DNA of 42,477 bases from a virus (IMGVR_UViG_3300032770_000045:1-42477); one strand, 5' to 3'; counted from the first letter of the stretch, positions 23,404 to 31,782 are shown. Notes: generated by a model from the sequence alone, not told the origin. Numbers and translations are program-made.

Positions 23404-23988
23404 CTAGCGCGTTTTATAGGATACGTTGTTGATCAGATAGCCCCCTACTGGCCTGGGACGCAATTCCAGCAAAAGCGGTATATCTTCTTGATCGTCGTCT
23501 TTGAATATTACTTCTCGGTAGAGATATTTAGGGTTGCGATGCTTATTATATGAACCGCGAACAACATCAGATACTTCTGGGGTAGATAACGCCTTATAGC
23601 CTAATCTCTTCAGGCAAGGACGAACATGTTGTCTCGGCAGTGATACAGCTTCTTGGAAATGTTTTGCTGCCCGTTTTGTGCTGTATATTTCTATTTGAAA
23701 TTTTGAGGTTATTTTTGATCTCATTAACTCGCCGTAGGGCGCTATAGCCAGCTTTAATAACTCGATAGAATCCGAGGTGAATATGTCTTCGTGATGTATT
23801 GTAATAGCATCGTCGTAGTAGTATGCGTGAAAAACAAAATCAAGCTGGGATAGTGTGGATAGCACATTATTCACGAAATAGTGATTGAAGTCTTTGGTGT
23901 GGTCATATTGGATCAGGCACAGCTCGGTGTACTCATCTTCTTCCGTTTTAACAGGATCAATAGTGTATTTGATAAATCCAGTTGTCAT
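23404..23988 (-). CDS. Hypothetical protein
   Basis: This 194-residue protein is beta-rich with many aromatics (IQYDHTKDFNHYFVNNVL, YYYDDAITIHHEDI) and a basic segment (KRAAKHFQEAVSL). No P-loop, zinc set or membrane segment is visible. It lies between the HNH-like gene and a small acidic gene. I do not recognise the family. Confidence 0.55.
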   Translation of the reverse strand: MTTGFIKYTIDPVKTEEDEYTELCLIQYDHTKDFNHYFVNNVLSTLSQLDFVFHAYYYDDAITIHHEDIFTSDSIELLKLAIAPYGELMRSKITSKFQIEIYSTKRAAKHFQEAVSLPRQHVRPCLKRLGYKALSTPEVSDVVRGSYNKHRNPKYLYREVIFKDDDQEDIPLLLELRPRPVGGYLINNVSYKTR

Positions 23989-23993
23989 CTAGG

Positions 23994-24248
23994 TTACTGT
24001 TCGCTTTCTGTATATTGCTTCAGGTTTCTTTTATAGTGTTCTGGGTTTTGAGCGGTTTTCTTACCACCGCGTTGCCCCCATTCCGCCCATTGATTTGCCC
24101 GAACATGCCGCGCTACATGACACTTACGGCATAGGGGGATAGTCTGCGTGCCTCCTTCACACCGAGGAGGCTCATGGTGGTATTGGCGCGCTAGGCGCTT
24201 ACCACAATCCGCGCACATGACTTTAGGCTTGTGTGCTTTGTGTGGCAT
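23994..24248 (-). CDS. HNH-like endonuclease, small
   Basis: This 84-residue protein has CADCGKRL near residue 12, [11 protein letters not shown] near 27 and [10 protein letters not shown] near 40, a pattern close to the HNH fold, in which a double His and the CH..H end form the metal site; the middle Asn is not conserved. HNH proteins often cut DNA in phage packaging or recombination, but this one lies in the replication operon far from the terminase genes. It overlaps the C-terminal coding end of the pentapeptide gene by 26 bases. Confidence 0.65.
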   Translation of the reverse strand: MPHKAHKPKVMCADCGKRLARQYHHEPPRCEGGTQTIPLCRKCHVARHVRANQWAEWGQRGGKKTAQNPEHYKRNLKQYTESEQ

Positions 24249-24804
24249 ACCACGCCCGCAAGAAAGTCAATGCTGCCAAATATAAATGCCCTTCACCTTT
24301 TTTCTTTAATACTCGTACCTCAAATTGCTCATCTGTCCCCCAAAAACACCCCGCTTTGATCATAAACCCACGATCTCTGACAACTGCATAGAGATCATCA
24401 CCCCGCGAACTCATCCCTGCCGCGCCGATGCGACAAATACCCCTTGCTCCGTTCAGGTTGGTTTCGTTCAGGTTGGCTCCGCTCAGGTTGGCTCCGCTCA
24501 GGGTGGCTCCGCTCAGGTTGGCTCCGCTCAGGTTGGCTCCGCTCAGGTTGGCTCCGCTCAGGTTGGCTCCGCTCAGGTTGGCTCCGCTCAGGTTGGCTCC
24601 GCTCAGGTTGGCTCTGTACAGATCGGCTCCGCTCAGGTTGGCTCCGCTCAGGTTGGCTCCGCTCAGGTTGGCTCCGCTCAGGTTGGCTCCGCTCAGGTTG
24701 GCTCCGCTCAAGGTCGGATTACCGTTTTTTCCCGCATTGTTGATGAAAGCTGTTAATCCCTCTTTTGATAATTTTGCCAAATCTTCACGCATTTTTGTGT
24801 TCAT
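24223..24804 (-). CDS. Pentapeptide-repeat protein with a C-terminal conserved phage domain
   Basis: From an ATG at 24804 (or the internal ATG at 24792, which has better-spaced GAAAGG) the protein has a short leader, about 17 pentapeptides mostly ANLSG with one ADLYR, and a 75-residue C-terminal domain ([34 protein letters not shown]). That C-terminal domain resembles the SRGD-CFxGT-containing end found on other prophage pentapeptide proteins. Pentapeptide solenoids fold into right-handed beta helices and in some cases mimic DNA at gyrase. The 15-base repeat makes the gene prone to length change. It has its own promoter. Confidence 0.8.
   Translation of the reverse strand: MNTKMREDLAKLSKEGLTAFINNAGKNGNPTLSGANLSGANLSGANLSGANLSGANLSGADLYRANLSGANLSGANLSGANLSGANLSGANLSGANLSGATLSGANLSGANLNETNLNGARGICRIGAAGMSSRGDDLYAVVRDRGFMIKAGCFWGTDEQFEVRVLKKKGEGHLYLAALTFLRAWYATQSTQA
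24446..24714. repeat. 15-base tandem repeat coding for ANLSG units
   Basis: The plus-strand unit CTCAGGTTGGCTCCG recurs in near-perfect tandem through the gene, with a few substitutions such as the copy giving ADLYR. The high DNA identity, beyond what the protein requires, indicates recent expansion by slippage or recombination. Confidence 0.9.
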
Positions 24805-24831
24805 CCTTTCACTCAATCTAGTCTGCCTGTA

Positions 24832-24860
24832 ATGGTAGCGTGTAATTATATTCTTGTCAA
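24832..24860 (-). promoter_or_regulatory. Promoter of the pentapeptide-repeat gene
   Basis: On the minus strand a perfect TTGACA (24860 down to 24855), a 17-base spacer and TACCAT (24837 down to 24832). The -35 neighbourhood (TATTGACAAGAAT) is shared with the promoters at 32595-32623 and 6687-6715. It lies just downstream of palindrome B and a small TTCCAT-T-ATGGAA dyad (24874-24886). Confidence 0.7.
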
Positions 24861-24885
24861 TACTTTTAGGTATTTCCATTATGGA

Positions 24886-24955
24886 ACTATCACCATTTGC
24901 CTCGCGAGATGTAATATATAGCTCTTATACATCTCGCGAGGCAAATGGTGATAGT
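24886..24955. repeat. Large palindrome B, 28-base perfect arms
   Basis: The arms 24886-24913 and 24928-24955 are perfectly complementary around a 14-base spacer (ATATATAGCTCTTA). This spacer is the reverse complement of that in palindrome A with one change. The inner 17 bases of each arm equal those in palindrome A and the outer 11 differ. It begins 16 bases after the primase stop and lies upstream of a promoter, in the same layout as palindrome A. There is no T-run. Confidence 0.95.
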
Positions 24956-24971
24956 ACAGCAGTGAACTAGA

Positions 24972-27900
24972 TTAGATTCGGGGATGTATTATGGCTTTGC
25001 GGGCACGTCGCACGGTGGTTAAGCTGCATGTAAATAGAGTAGCGATCTTGCCATCGGCTAGGCTGGCGCGAGTGGGGTCAGCCTCTAGCCAACGGGTGAT
25101 TTTATGTAGAGGGGATTCGTTATCTTGCTTAGAATCCTGTTCAGATTTACCAAAACTGGTAATCGGGCTGTGATTACCGGGTGCAAACCACATACCGGAG
25201 GCTTGAGGGGCATAGATTGCACTAACCCGCTTATAACTATCGAGTGCCGTGCTTTCGGCGCATCCTGTGACTTCCTGGAGGTGTTTCAGGTAATCTATCT
25301 GGATGATCTCCCCTCGTACCTCTATCGCCTGCTTGAATAAATCATGCCCATAGCTATCGAGAGTAAATTGATAGGTAGATATTAAGGTCTCAACATGAGG
25401 TGTCACGGGGAATTCACTCGCACTATAGATGAATTTGGGTTCAGGGCTGGTTTCTGCCCGAATTCTTTCAGCATCTTGCCACATTTCTGATTTTATGCTA
25501 TGCAAATAAATAGCATTCACGCGGGTATCCTGATAACCCTGGTAACGATAAGCACGAGGCTGTTTATCAACCGGATCACGGTAGCCGGGATAGTCAGCCT
25601 CAAGCATAGTTTTTTCAAAACTCACAGGAATAGAATCACACCAATACCAAACTTGCGCCATAATTTGTAGCTCAATAGGGGGGATAAAATGAGTCCCGAT
25701 GGTCAACTCGGCTTGATAATTTTCGAAGTCATTTTTGCCACGCAAACCACCAAACCACTGCACTGCTACCCCTGATAGGCTTTTCGTTGCATCTACCCAC
25801 CTTCTGAGGACTTCTGCGTGTGTTTTATAAGTTACTACTAGCAGGCTATTATTGTGTTTTTGAGCAAGCAATGTGATTAGGCGCTGTGCCATTTGGATTT
25901 TTGCTGGGGTATCCAGGATTGAGAAGCTATCTGGGTCGATCTGTATATCCTCTAATCCTGATGCGAGAGGGATAGGGATCAGTGTCCGGCTAGTTCCTGT
26001 AATAGGTGGGTTAGCTGATTTTTGTTCTGATTCTGGTTTTTTAAAAGACTTGCGAGTATTAAGACTCCCTGCAAATACCGTGACTTGTGAATTCGGTTGT
26101 ATCTCAGCTTGATAGATATATCCCAGTCTAGCACGACCTTGCTTGTCTTCCAGGCTTCTGGCATATTGTATAGGCTGCCCAGTAATCTGATCAAGCAGGG
26201 GTGTAGCATCGTTGATCACCAATTTGGTATCGCGGGTGAATGCGAGTCCTTGCATGGTATACACACGCAAGCCACGCGAATAGGGGATCAGCCTGGAATT
26301 CCAGACCAGGGCTTGATTAACCCAATAGGTCAGGTATTCATGCCTGAAGATTGACCAGAAATCCCAGAGCCAATGAATAAGCAAGGATTCACCAGCTTCT
26401 AGCGAATCACCTTGCAGCGTATCCTCTGATAAAGCCCGAATGAGCGCCGGGTCAAGATCACAGAGTTTTTGAGTAGCTTGGGAATCATTGGCATTAAGCA
26501 GGGCTACCAGGTTTTGCATAAGCCATCTGCCTCCTAGCTTAACGGTTTTTTCGGTAGGGTATTCTCCCGATTTGACAGTAATTACCCCGTTCATGCTGAT
26601 CACACCCTTCAGGCAAGTGCATAATAATTCCAATAATTTGACTTGATCGGGGTATTGATCTTCATATTGGGTTGTCTTGCTCGGTAATACAAAATCTTTG
26701 AGTTCTAGTAATCTGAATTGGGTTAGGATAGGTAATGGTGTCTCATCAATCCCTATATATTTTCTACCCCGAATCACTTCCTCGACTTGCATATGCTGAT
26801 GCCGGTAGATTACCAGGGGTGCTGACCGGGCCAGTTTTTCTTGAGAGAGATAGCCCGACCCCTCACAAGTAGTTTTAAACTTGCAGGTTGTTTTACATAA
26901 GGACCGTTTGACGCTGTAGCCCTTGCTGGCGACTATATCCGCCAGTTTCAGATTTTCGCAGTTGTTTTTATTACGGGACTCAAAAAAATAAACTAGATTT
27001 CGGGGTAGCTTGAAGTGATCAATTAGCGAATCGGCGGAGCCATCATTAAACAATGTGGCATAAGCGACTACGCCCCTATAATCAATATTGTCACCTGAAT
27101 CCTGATTATCTTTGAATTTTTGCCAATGATCGCGGGCAATTTCGATAAGTTCTTGTAACAAAGCATAGGTTTTCCCTGTTCCGGGTGGTGCGGCATTAAG
27201 AAAGTAGGTCGCCATATGGGTTTTATTGGGGTTGGTCAGGTAGGTATGCAGAGCTACCCGCTGTTCTTGTCGGATTTGATCGCGGGTGAGATAATCAGGG
27301 GTAATTGGCTGGGCAATATCTGTCTTTATTTCAGGCGTGATTACATGCGATCTGGCATGGTTCACCCCCTCTTGCCCAGCTTGCCAGTTCGGATTAGCTT
27401 CTCTGGCGTAATAGAACACACTGGCTAAGGTAATCAGGGTGTGCTTAAAAGACGCCCATTTTGCTGCACATTCACCCGGCTTATAGGTATGCCCTCGGCT
27501 TGACCAGGAATCCCAGAGAGCCAACCCTAAATCACCGAGTGAGGTCTTGAGTCCCATGCCAATTTTTAGCCATATATCATATGATGAGTCTGGGTTGATC
27601 TGATCAAGTGCTAATAAGGCTAATGCACTATCTCTATCAAGATTATCCGATAAGCCAACCCCGGAAAAAATATGGCTAGAATCACTGAAATCAGAGGATA
27701 TTGGAGCAACAGCACGGATTTCAGCCAATGAATAAGACTTATCAGAATCATAGATAATCCGGGCTACCGCCCCGGCCCGGTCAGGCTTGCGATTAATAAA
27801 TCCGGGGAGTCTCAGCACGCGGGCAGCTTCAAACACGCTGGAATCAGTTAAGCTAGAAATAGGATGAAATAATGCGGTAACTTGGGCTTTATAATCGCTA

Positions 27901-28469
27901 ACCAGGATGCGATTGGTAAGCTGATAGGGTTCAGAGAGGGTGTAGATAATATGGATACCCCCACCGGAGAATACCAGCAGAGAAGGTGCTAGGGGCAATA
28001 AAGTCAATAGCTGATCTACCCCCTGTTTAAGTGTAATTCCTAGCTTCAAGCAGTCAATTTCAGCCCCAAAAGACCCTGCATTCTTGAGTTCTTCGAGTGT
28101 GCCGCGCGCCTGAAACCGTGTGCGCACTATGGGATCACGACTGGCTATCTGCCAATAAATACTCCCCATACCGGGTAGATGAAAATCCTGGCGGGTATTA
28201 TGGGCATGGATAGGCGCAAAATCAAAGTTGTCCAGGGCGTCATTATAGAGCCATTCCTGGGACATGGTATCCAGCCATGCCTGAGATTTCTTATCGAAGT
28301 ATTCATTTTGGAGAGATAGCCCTACCGTGCTGAATCGGGGTATGGAATCCCAGACCCTGCTGAGAAAATATCGAGGCTGCTCGGCTAGGGGTAAGGTAAT
28401 TCCGTAGCTCTCAGCAAGCGCTATAGCTTCCTGGTTGTAATCGTGGTGATCGGCGGGTAAGGGTGGCAT
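24972..28469 (-). CDS. AEP primase fused to a helicase with Cys cluster and HTH tail
   Basis: This 1165-residue protein combines several domains. The primase-polymerase part has AEIDC (Asp139), FSGGGIHIIY (168-176, His173) and RVLRLPGFINR (218-227). A PriCT-2-like segment follows, ending YKPGECAAKWASF (329-341). Then comes a helicase-type ATPase with Walker A AAPPGTGKT (426-434), four Cys (C504, C525, C529, C535) placed between Walker A and an IDET Walker B (Asp575, Glu576), as in XPD/DinG Fe-S helicases, and a C-terminal remainder. The last 39 residues form a helix-turn-helix (W1127, C1148) like that encoded by 12572-12946. It probably starts and unwinds replication forks. Confidence 0.85.
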   Translation of the reverse strand: MPPLPADHHDYNQEAIALAESYGITLPLAEQPRYFLSRVWDSIPRFSTVGLSLQNEYFDKKSQAWLDTMSQEWLYNDALDNFDFAPIHAHNTRQDFHLPGMGSIYWQIASRDPIVRTRFQARGTLEELKNAGSFGAEIDCLKLGITLKQGVDQLLTLLPLAPSLLVFSGGGIHIIYTLSEPYQLTNRILVSDYKAQVTALFHPISSLTDSSVFEAARVLRLPGFINRKPDRAGAVARIIYDSDKSYSLAEIRAVAPISSDFSDSSHIFSGVGLSDNLDRDSALALLALDQINPDSSYDIWLKIGMGLKTSLGDLGLALWDSWSSRGHTYKPGECAAKWASFKHTLITLASVFYYAREANPNWQAGQEGVNHARSHVITPEIKTDIAQPITPDYLTRDQIRQEQRVALHTYLTNPNKTHMATYFLNAAPPGTGKTYALLQELIEIARDHWQKFKDNQDSGDNIDYRGVVAYATLFNDGSADSLIDHFKLPRNLVYFFESRNKNNCENLKLADIVASKGYSVKRSLCKTTCKFKTTCEGSGYLSQEKLARSAPLVIYRHQHMQVEEVIRGRKYIGIDETPLPILTQFRLLELKDFVLPSKTTQYEDQYPDQVKLLELLCTCLKGVISMNGVITVKSGEYPTEKTVKLGGRWLMQNLVALLNANDSQATQKLCDLDPALIRALSEDTLQGDSLEAGESLLIHWLWDFWSIFRHEYLTYWVNQALVWNSRLIPYSRGLRVYTMQGLAFTRDTKLVINDATPLLDQITGQPIQYARSLEDKQGRARLGYIYQAEIQPNSQVTVFAGSLNTRKSFKKPESEQKSANPPITGTSRTLIPIPLASGLEDIQIDPDSFSILDTPAKIQMAQRLITLLAQKHNNSLLVVTYKTHAEVLRRWVDATKSLSGVAVQWFGGLRGKNDFENYQAELTIGTHFIPPIELQIMAQVWYWCDSIPVSFEKTMLEADYPGYRDPVDKQPRAYRYQGYQDTRVNAIYLHSIKSEMWQDAERIRAETSPEPKFIYSASEFPVTPHVETLISTYQFTLDSYGHDLFKQAIEVRGEIIQIDYLKHLQEVTGCAESTALDSYKRVSAIYAPQASGMWFAPGNHSPITSFGKSEQDSKQDNESPLHKITRWLEADPTRASLADGKIATLFTCSLTTVRRARKAIIHPRI

Positions 28470-28475
28470 GATATA

Positions 28476-29633
28476 TTATAAATCAGTAACTTCAGGCATA
28501 GTAAATAAGCTAGTTTGGGTAGGTATCTGATCTGGGGATAAACAACCTGGACTGAACCATACGCATTCTTTATGCTTGTTCTGATTATTTGGATTTACAT
28601 TCCCATAACCCCCTTGCGCTTTCCAATGATAGGCAGTCCAGTTCGGGGGAAACGGGGGCAAGCTCTGATCATCATAGCCACAATAGGCAATACGTAAATG
28701 GGTATCTGAGCCATGCTCTATAGCCCATTGCTGTACCGTCAAGGCAATATTGGAGTCATCATGGTTATATAAGTCAGAATCCCGGTTACCGTGGGTATAG
28801 GGAGGGTCTAGAAATACCCCGATAGTTCCTTCATATAACTTTAAATTCATAATTCTAGACCAATCCCCGGAGCAGACCTTAACATGCTGTAAGCGAGTTG
28901 AGAGGGCTTGGAAGTAGCTTAATAAATCATCTTGATAGTTTATTATGCCCTGTGCTTTGTAATGCCCTAGCATGGGACGTTTTCGAGTAATCCCCTGGTT
29001 ACCCCCGTCACGCAAATAAGGGATTTGTCGCCAGATACCCTGTGCATTAGGCAATTGGGGACGCTGCGTTGCTATACCTTGATTGGCAGAAATCCGGGGA
29101 AGGTGTTCTTTGATTCCTGAGTCATTTAAATCCTCTGGGATATTTACATTAATTAACTTGCCGTTAATGCTATGCCAGGGGCCGGAAGACCCACAGAATA
29201 AGCCACCTATCCATAGCGCCATGCCCCAGAGCCAGAAACCAGCTATTTTGGGATCATAATAGTCTAGATTACCTTCAAGTCGCTGTACAAGTTCGCTCGA
29301 TTGCGCAGGCTGCACCAACCAACTATGCACAGCATGTAAGTCATTCTCATTGTAGCCATAATAACTGGCGTAGTAACACGTCTTTTCGGGATTGGCTTTA
29401 AGGGATCGCCACGCGTTGCTGATATAGCCGTTTTTATCGTTGACGATTTCTGAGGGGTGAGCATTAATCTCGCTCTGTATAGAGGAGGGTCGTGCCAGCA
29501 AACAAGCGGCGGAGCCTAAGAAGGGTTCCAGATAATGACGAGGATTACCTAAATGTTGCCAAATAATCGGGGCAATAACCGACTTGCCACCGAAATATAC
29601 GAAAGGAGATTTGAGTGGCGATATAGGAATCAT
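28476..29633 (-). CDS. dam: D12-class N6-adenine DNA methyltransferase
   Basis: From the ATG at 29633 the product is 385 residues. It starts SPLKSPFVYFGGKS, the SAM-binding start of D12-class (Dam-like) methylases, followed by LEPFLGSAACLL. The catalytic DPPY motif is in VFLDPPYTHGN in the C-terminal half. At 385 residues it is longer than Dam (about 270); the extra length lies between the SAM motif and DPPY, where target recognition is usually found. The methylated sequence cannot be read from this. It is the first gene of the replication/modification block after the membrane protein and its own leader of about 100 bases. Confidence 0.85.
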   Translation of the reverse strand: MIPISPLKSPFVYFGGKSVIAPIIWQHLGNPRHYLEPFLGSAACLLARPSSIQSEINAHPSEIVNDKNGYISNAWRSLKANPEKTCYYASYYGYNENDLHAVHSWLVQPAQSSELVQRLEGNLDYYDPKIAGFWLWGMALWIGGLFCGSSGPWHSINGKLINVNIPEDLNDSGIKEHLPRISANQGIATQRPQLPNAQGIWRQIPYLRDGGNQGITRKRPMLGHYKAQGIINYQDDLLSYFQALSTRLQHVKVCSGDWSRIMNLKLYEGTIGVFLDPPYTHGNRDSDLYNHDDSNIALTVQQWAIEHGSDTHLRIAYCGYDDQSLPPFPPNWTAYHWKAQGGYGNVNPNNQNKHKECVWFSPGCLSPDQIPTQTSLFTMPEVTDL

Positions 29634-29740
29634 GTTTTTCACCGAATAATTTATGCCCACCAATTATAATGAATGCTTGTGGGATGGCTCGGTGGCAACC
29701 ATCCCCGGAGTAGCTATCCCCGTAAGCATCTATAAGATTA
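29634..29740. other. Leader region of the methylase gene
   Basis: The gap holds a minus-strand hairpin GGGATGG/CCATCCC (about 11-base loop) and a TATAAT-like hexamer shortly before the methylase start, without a clear -35. It may hold a weak promoter. Overlapping frames in this stretch have no recognisable product. Confidence 0.35.
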
Positions 29741-29956
29741 TCATTTTTTAGGAAACCGTGCAAGTTCCAATCGTTTGCCTCGAATCAAGCCATAAAGCAC
29801 GACGGAGAGCAGCCCCGGAAGTCCGCAGTAAACCAGTGCTGGCGCTAGATCCCCAGGGATGAACAACAAGAACATACATAACCCTAGCCATACCAATGCC
29901 GCGATAGCACTCAAAATTTCCAGTCCTAACAAGATTCCTAGCCTCATAGATTGCAT
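29741..29956 (-). CDS. Small membrane protein, two predicted helices
   Basis: From the ATG at 29956 (AAAGGG leader) the product is 71 residues with two hydrophobic helices (IAALVWLGLCMFLLFIPG and PALVYCGLPGLLSVVLYGLI) and a basic end (RGKRLELARFPKK). It lies right after an intrinsic terminator, so expression probably needs readthrough or a nearby promoter. Possible roles include superinfection exclusion or lysis assistance; neither is shown. Confidence 0.6.
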   Translation of the reverse strand: MQSMRLGILLGLEILSAIAALVWLGLCMFLLFIPGDLAPALVYCGLPGLLSVVLYGLIRGKRLELARFPKK

Positions 29957-29984
29957 AGACAAACCCTTTACAGGATATATAAAA

Positions 29985-30021
29985 AGCCTGATCAAGTGTG
30001 GGGGAAATCCTTGATCAGGCT
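29985..30021 (-). terminator. Intrinsic terminator after the SSB-like gene
   Basis: AGCCTGATCAAG (29985-29996) and CTTGATCAGGCT (30010-30021) form a 12-bp stem with a 13-base loop. On the minus strand the stem is followed by TTTTTATATAT. It ends the early block about 50 bases after the 30075 gene. Confidence 0.9.
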
Positions 30022-30074
30022 CTTCAGAGAAAGAACGAACACTAGCTAGTATACACCAGAATCTGAAGAAAACT

Positions 30075-31208
30075 CTAGATCATCGGTTCGTTATCTTCAG
30101 TTGGAGCGGGCGCAGCCGTCTTTTTTGTTTTCATCTTAGTAGGTGAAGTAGCTGGCTCCAATGCCGATCCTTTGTCCAGAGGGTGAGGAGTCTGAGTGAT
30201 CACCGCCTGATCATCGAATTCCGGCTCATTGTCACTGTCACGTGGGATATATGTGGCCTGCCTTGCCAAGTAGTCTTTGGCTTCGTTGGTGCGCTGAATA
30301 GCGCTCTGAAAAGCTGCGTGATCGTCCTCAGAGAATTCAGGGGTGACAGTGTTCAGCAGCCGAGCAGCGGGCACGTTGCCCTTGCCCGCGATTTTATTGG
30401 TCAATTGAATCGGGTGTAAATATACAGGTTGTCCAAGACTTTTCATTTGCTTGCGCAATTCCGCGATGATATTACGACCATCTTGGATACTGCCCTTTTG
30501 CAAGGCAATCTCCCCTACTTGCATAGCCCCCTCATGCAAGAAAGCTACCATGAGATATATTTGTTCGGTACACAGTGGAGGCCGCGATTTACCCGTGATC
30601 GGGTCTTTTGTTTTGCCCCAGTCAAGCATGGGGCAAATCCTCTTAAAGCCCTGTGGAGTGATAATCTGGCAATCAGGTGAAGGCGCGGCATTGGTGTGGA
30701 TGAACATGGCGTTAGGCTTGATTGAATTGTTCGACTTGCAAAGTGGCTGCCGCTCCTCCGCTGGGCGTCCTGTCGGATCGCCGGGACGAAACATGATATT
30801 GGCGAATCGGTAATTGAGCGGAAACACTGAAAAAATTGCCGTAGGCGGAATATATCCCGGCTTGGTCATATCAGGCTGCGCGGATGGAACAAGATCACCT
30901 AACGGCCCGATATATTGCTTTTCCCATTTTCCGGTTGCATCGTTCTTGATAGATTTCAGGGCAAAAAAGCGATCTGACCCCGGATAGAAACGTTCATCGC
31001 GGGCTTGCCCTGCTACGATAGTCCAAATGGGATCATTGGTGCTATAAGCGTTGACCGGGATAATATCCTCAAAGTTATCCGGCAATGCCACTTGCTGCCC
31101 AGTGCTGGTGGTAATGGTGTTACCCATACCGCTTAATTGGCTTGCCAGAGCGTTGAAATCGAAATTAGCCAGGGCGCTAGACGGATTTTCAATAGGCTGA
31201 TCAGACAT
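30075..31208 (-). CDS. Possible ssDNA-binding or recombination accessory protein
   Basis: This 377-residue protein has no P-loop. It has a core with four spread Cys (LCKSN, DCQII, ICPML, LCTEQ) that might bind zinc, and a disordered Pro/Thr/Lys tail ending in the acidic PTEDNEPMI. An acidic C-terminal tip after a flexible tail is a hallmark of ssDNA-binding proteins, and its place at the head of the replication block fits. The core does not look like a clear OB-fold to my eye, so this remains a guess. Its start has AAGGAACC ten bases upstream. Confidence 0.5.
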   Translation of the reverse strand: MSDQPIENPSSALANFDFNALASQLSGMGNTITTSTGQQVALPDNFEDIIPVNAYSTNDPIWTIVAGQARDERFYPGSDRFFALKSIKNDATGKWEKQYIGPLGDLVPSAQPDMTKPGYIPPTAIFSVFPLNYRFANIMFRPGDPTGRPAEERQPLCKSNNSIKPNAMFIHTNAAPSPDCQIITPQGFKRICPMLDWGKTKDPITGKSRPPLCTEQIYLMVAFLHEGAMQVGEIALQKGSIQDGRNIIAELRKQMKSLGQPVYLHPIQLTNKIAGKGNVPAARLLNTVTPEFSEDDHAAFQSAIQRTNEAKDYLARQATYIPRDSDNEPEFDDQAVITQTPHPLDKGSALEPATSPTKMKTKKTAAPAPTEDNEPMI

Positions 31209-31251
31209 GGTTACTAGGTTCCTTATAGATAGATACTAGAAATTACAAGAT

Positions 31252-31782
31252 TTACTTACTCAGCTTTGTGAGCAACCCGGCAATGATTCGAGCGTTCTCT
31301 TGCTCATTCTTGGCATGGATCAGATCGCGCAGCGCATTCTCACGATCACGCACCAGTTCGACCAGGGCGCTATCCTGATTAATTGCATTGGTGATCATCA
31401 GTTCCCGCGCCTTATCATTGCTGGCTGGTTTGTCTGTGCCGGGGAAAGGGGAGGATAGGGCGATCAGGCTGACGGTAGCCAGCCGAGTCTGATAAGCCCG
31501 ATCCGCCATGTCAAAAAGAGTTTGAGATATAGAGATCACGTCGGCACTGGTGAGCAACACCCGCATGATATGCTCTGGCGTAGGCTCTGGATCATCATGT
31601 TCATGTACCGATTCAGCTATAGGTGATAGAGCTACAAGGGCAGGGGATGAATTTGGTACAGCCGTAGTAGTTTCAGGGTGATACTCATGAGTGTAAGGCT
31701 GTTGTGCCTGCGCTGGATTCAATCCCGTGACAATAGCGTGTGCTTGCCCGAAAGGTGATTGAGATGATTCGTTTGTAGTCAT
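31252..31782 (-). CDS. Hypothetical early protein
   Basis: This 176-residue protein has a low-complexity, Pro/Thr-rich N-terminal half and a helical C-terminal half (LFDMADRAYQTRLATVSL, ALVELVRDRENALRDLIHAK-like). Its function is unknown, but it is probably co-expressed with the SSB-like gene it precedes by 43 bases. A GGAGG lies 16 bases before its start. Confidence 0.55.
   Translation of the reverse strand: MTTNESSQSPFGQAHAIVTGLNPAQAQQPYTHEYHPETTTAVPNSSPALVALSPIAESVHEHDDPEPTPEHIMRVLLTSADVISISQTLFDMADRAYQTRLATVSLIALSSPFPGTDKPASNDKARELMITNAINQDSALVELVRDRENALRDLIHAKNEQENARIIAGLLTKLSK

Noticed and set aside
24446-24714. CRISPR-like or microsatellite array
   Set aside because: The period is 15 bases without spacers and it is in frame with a pentapeptide protein. 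The overlapping plus-strand frames are shadows of this repeat.
28476-29633. GATC over-representation as target of the Dam-like enzyme
   Set aside because: GATC and TGATCA appear often by eye, but I cannot count expected frequencies here and the methylase target is unknown.
29545-29763. Minus-strand frame of 72 codons between methylase and membrane protein genes
   Set aside because: It overlaps the methylase start out of frame, lacks a ribosome site and shows no domain.
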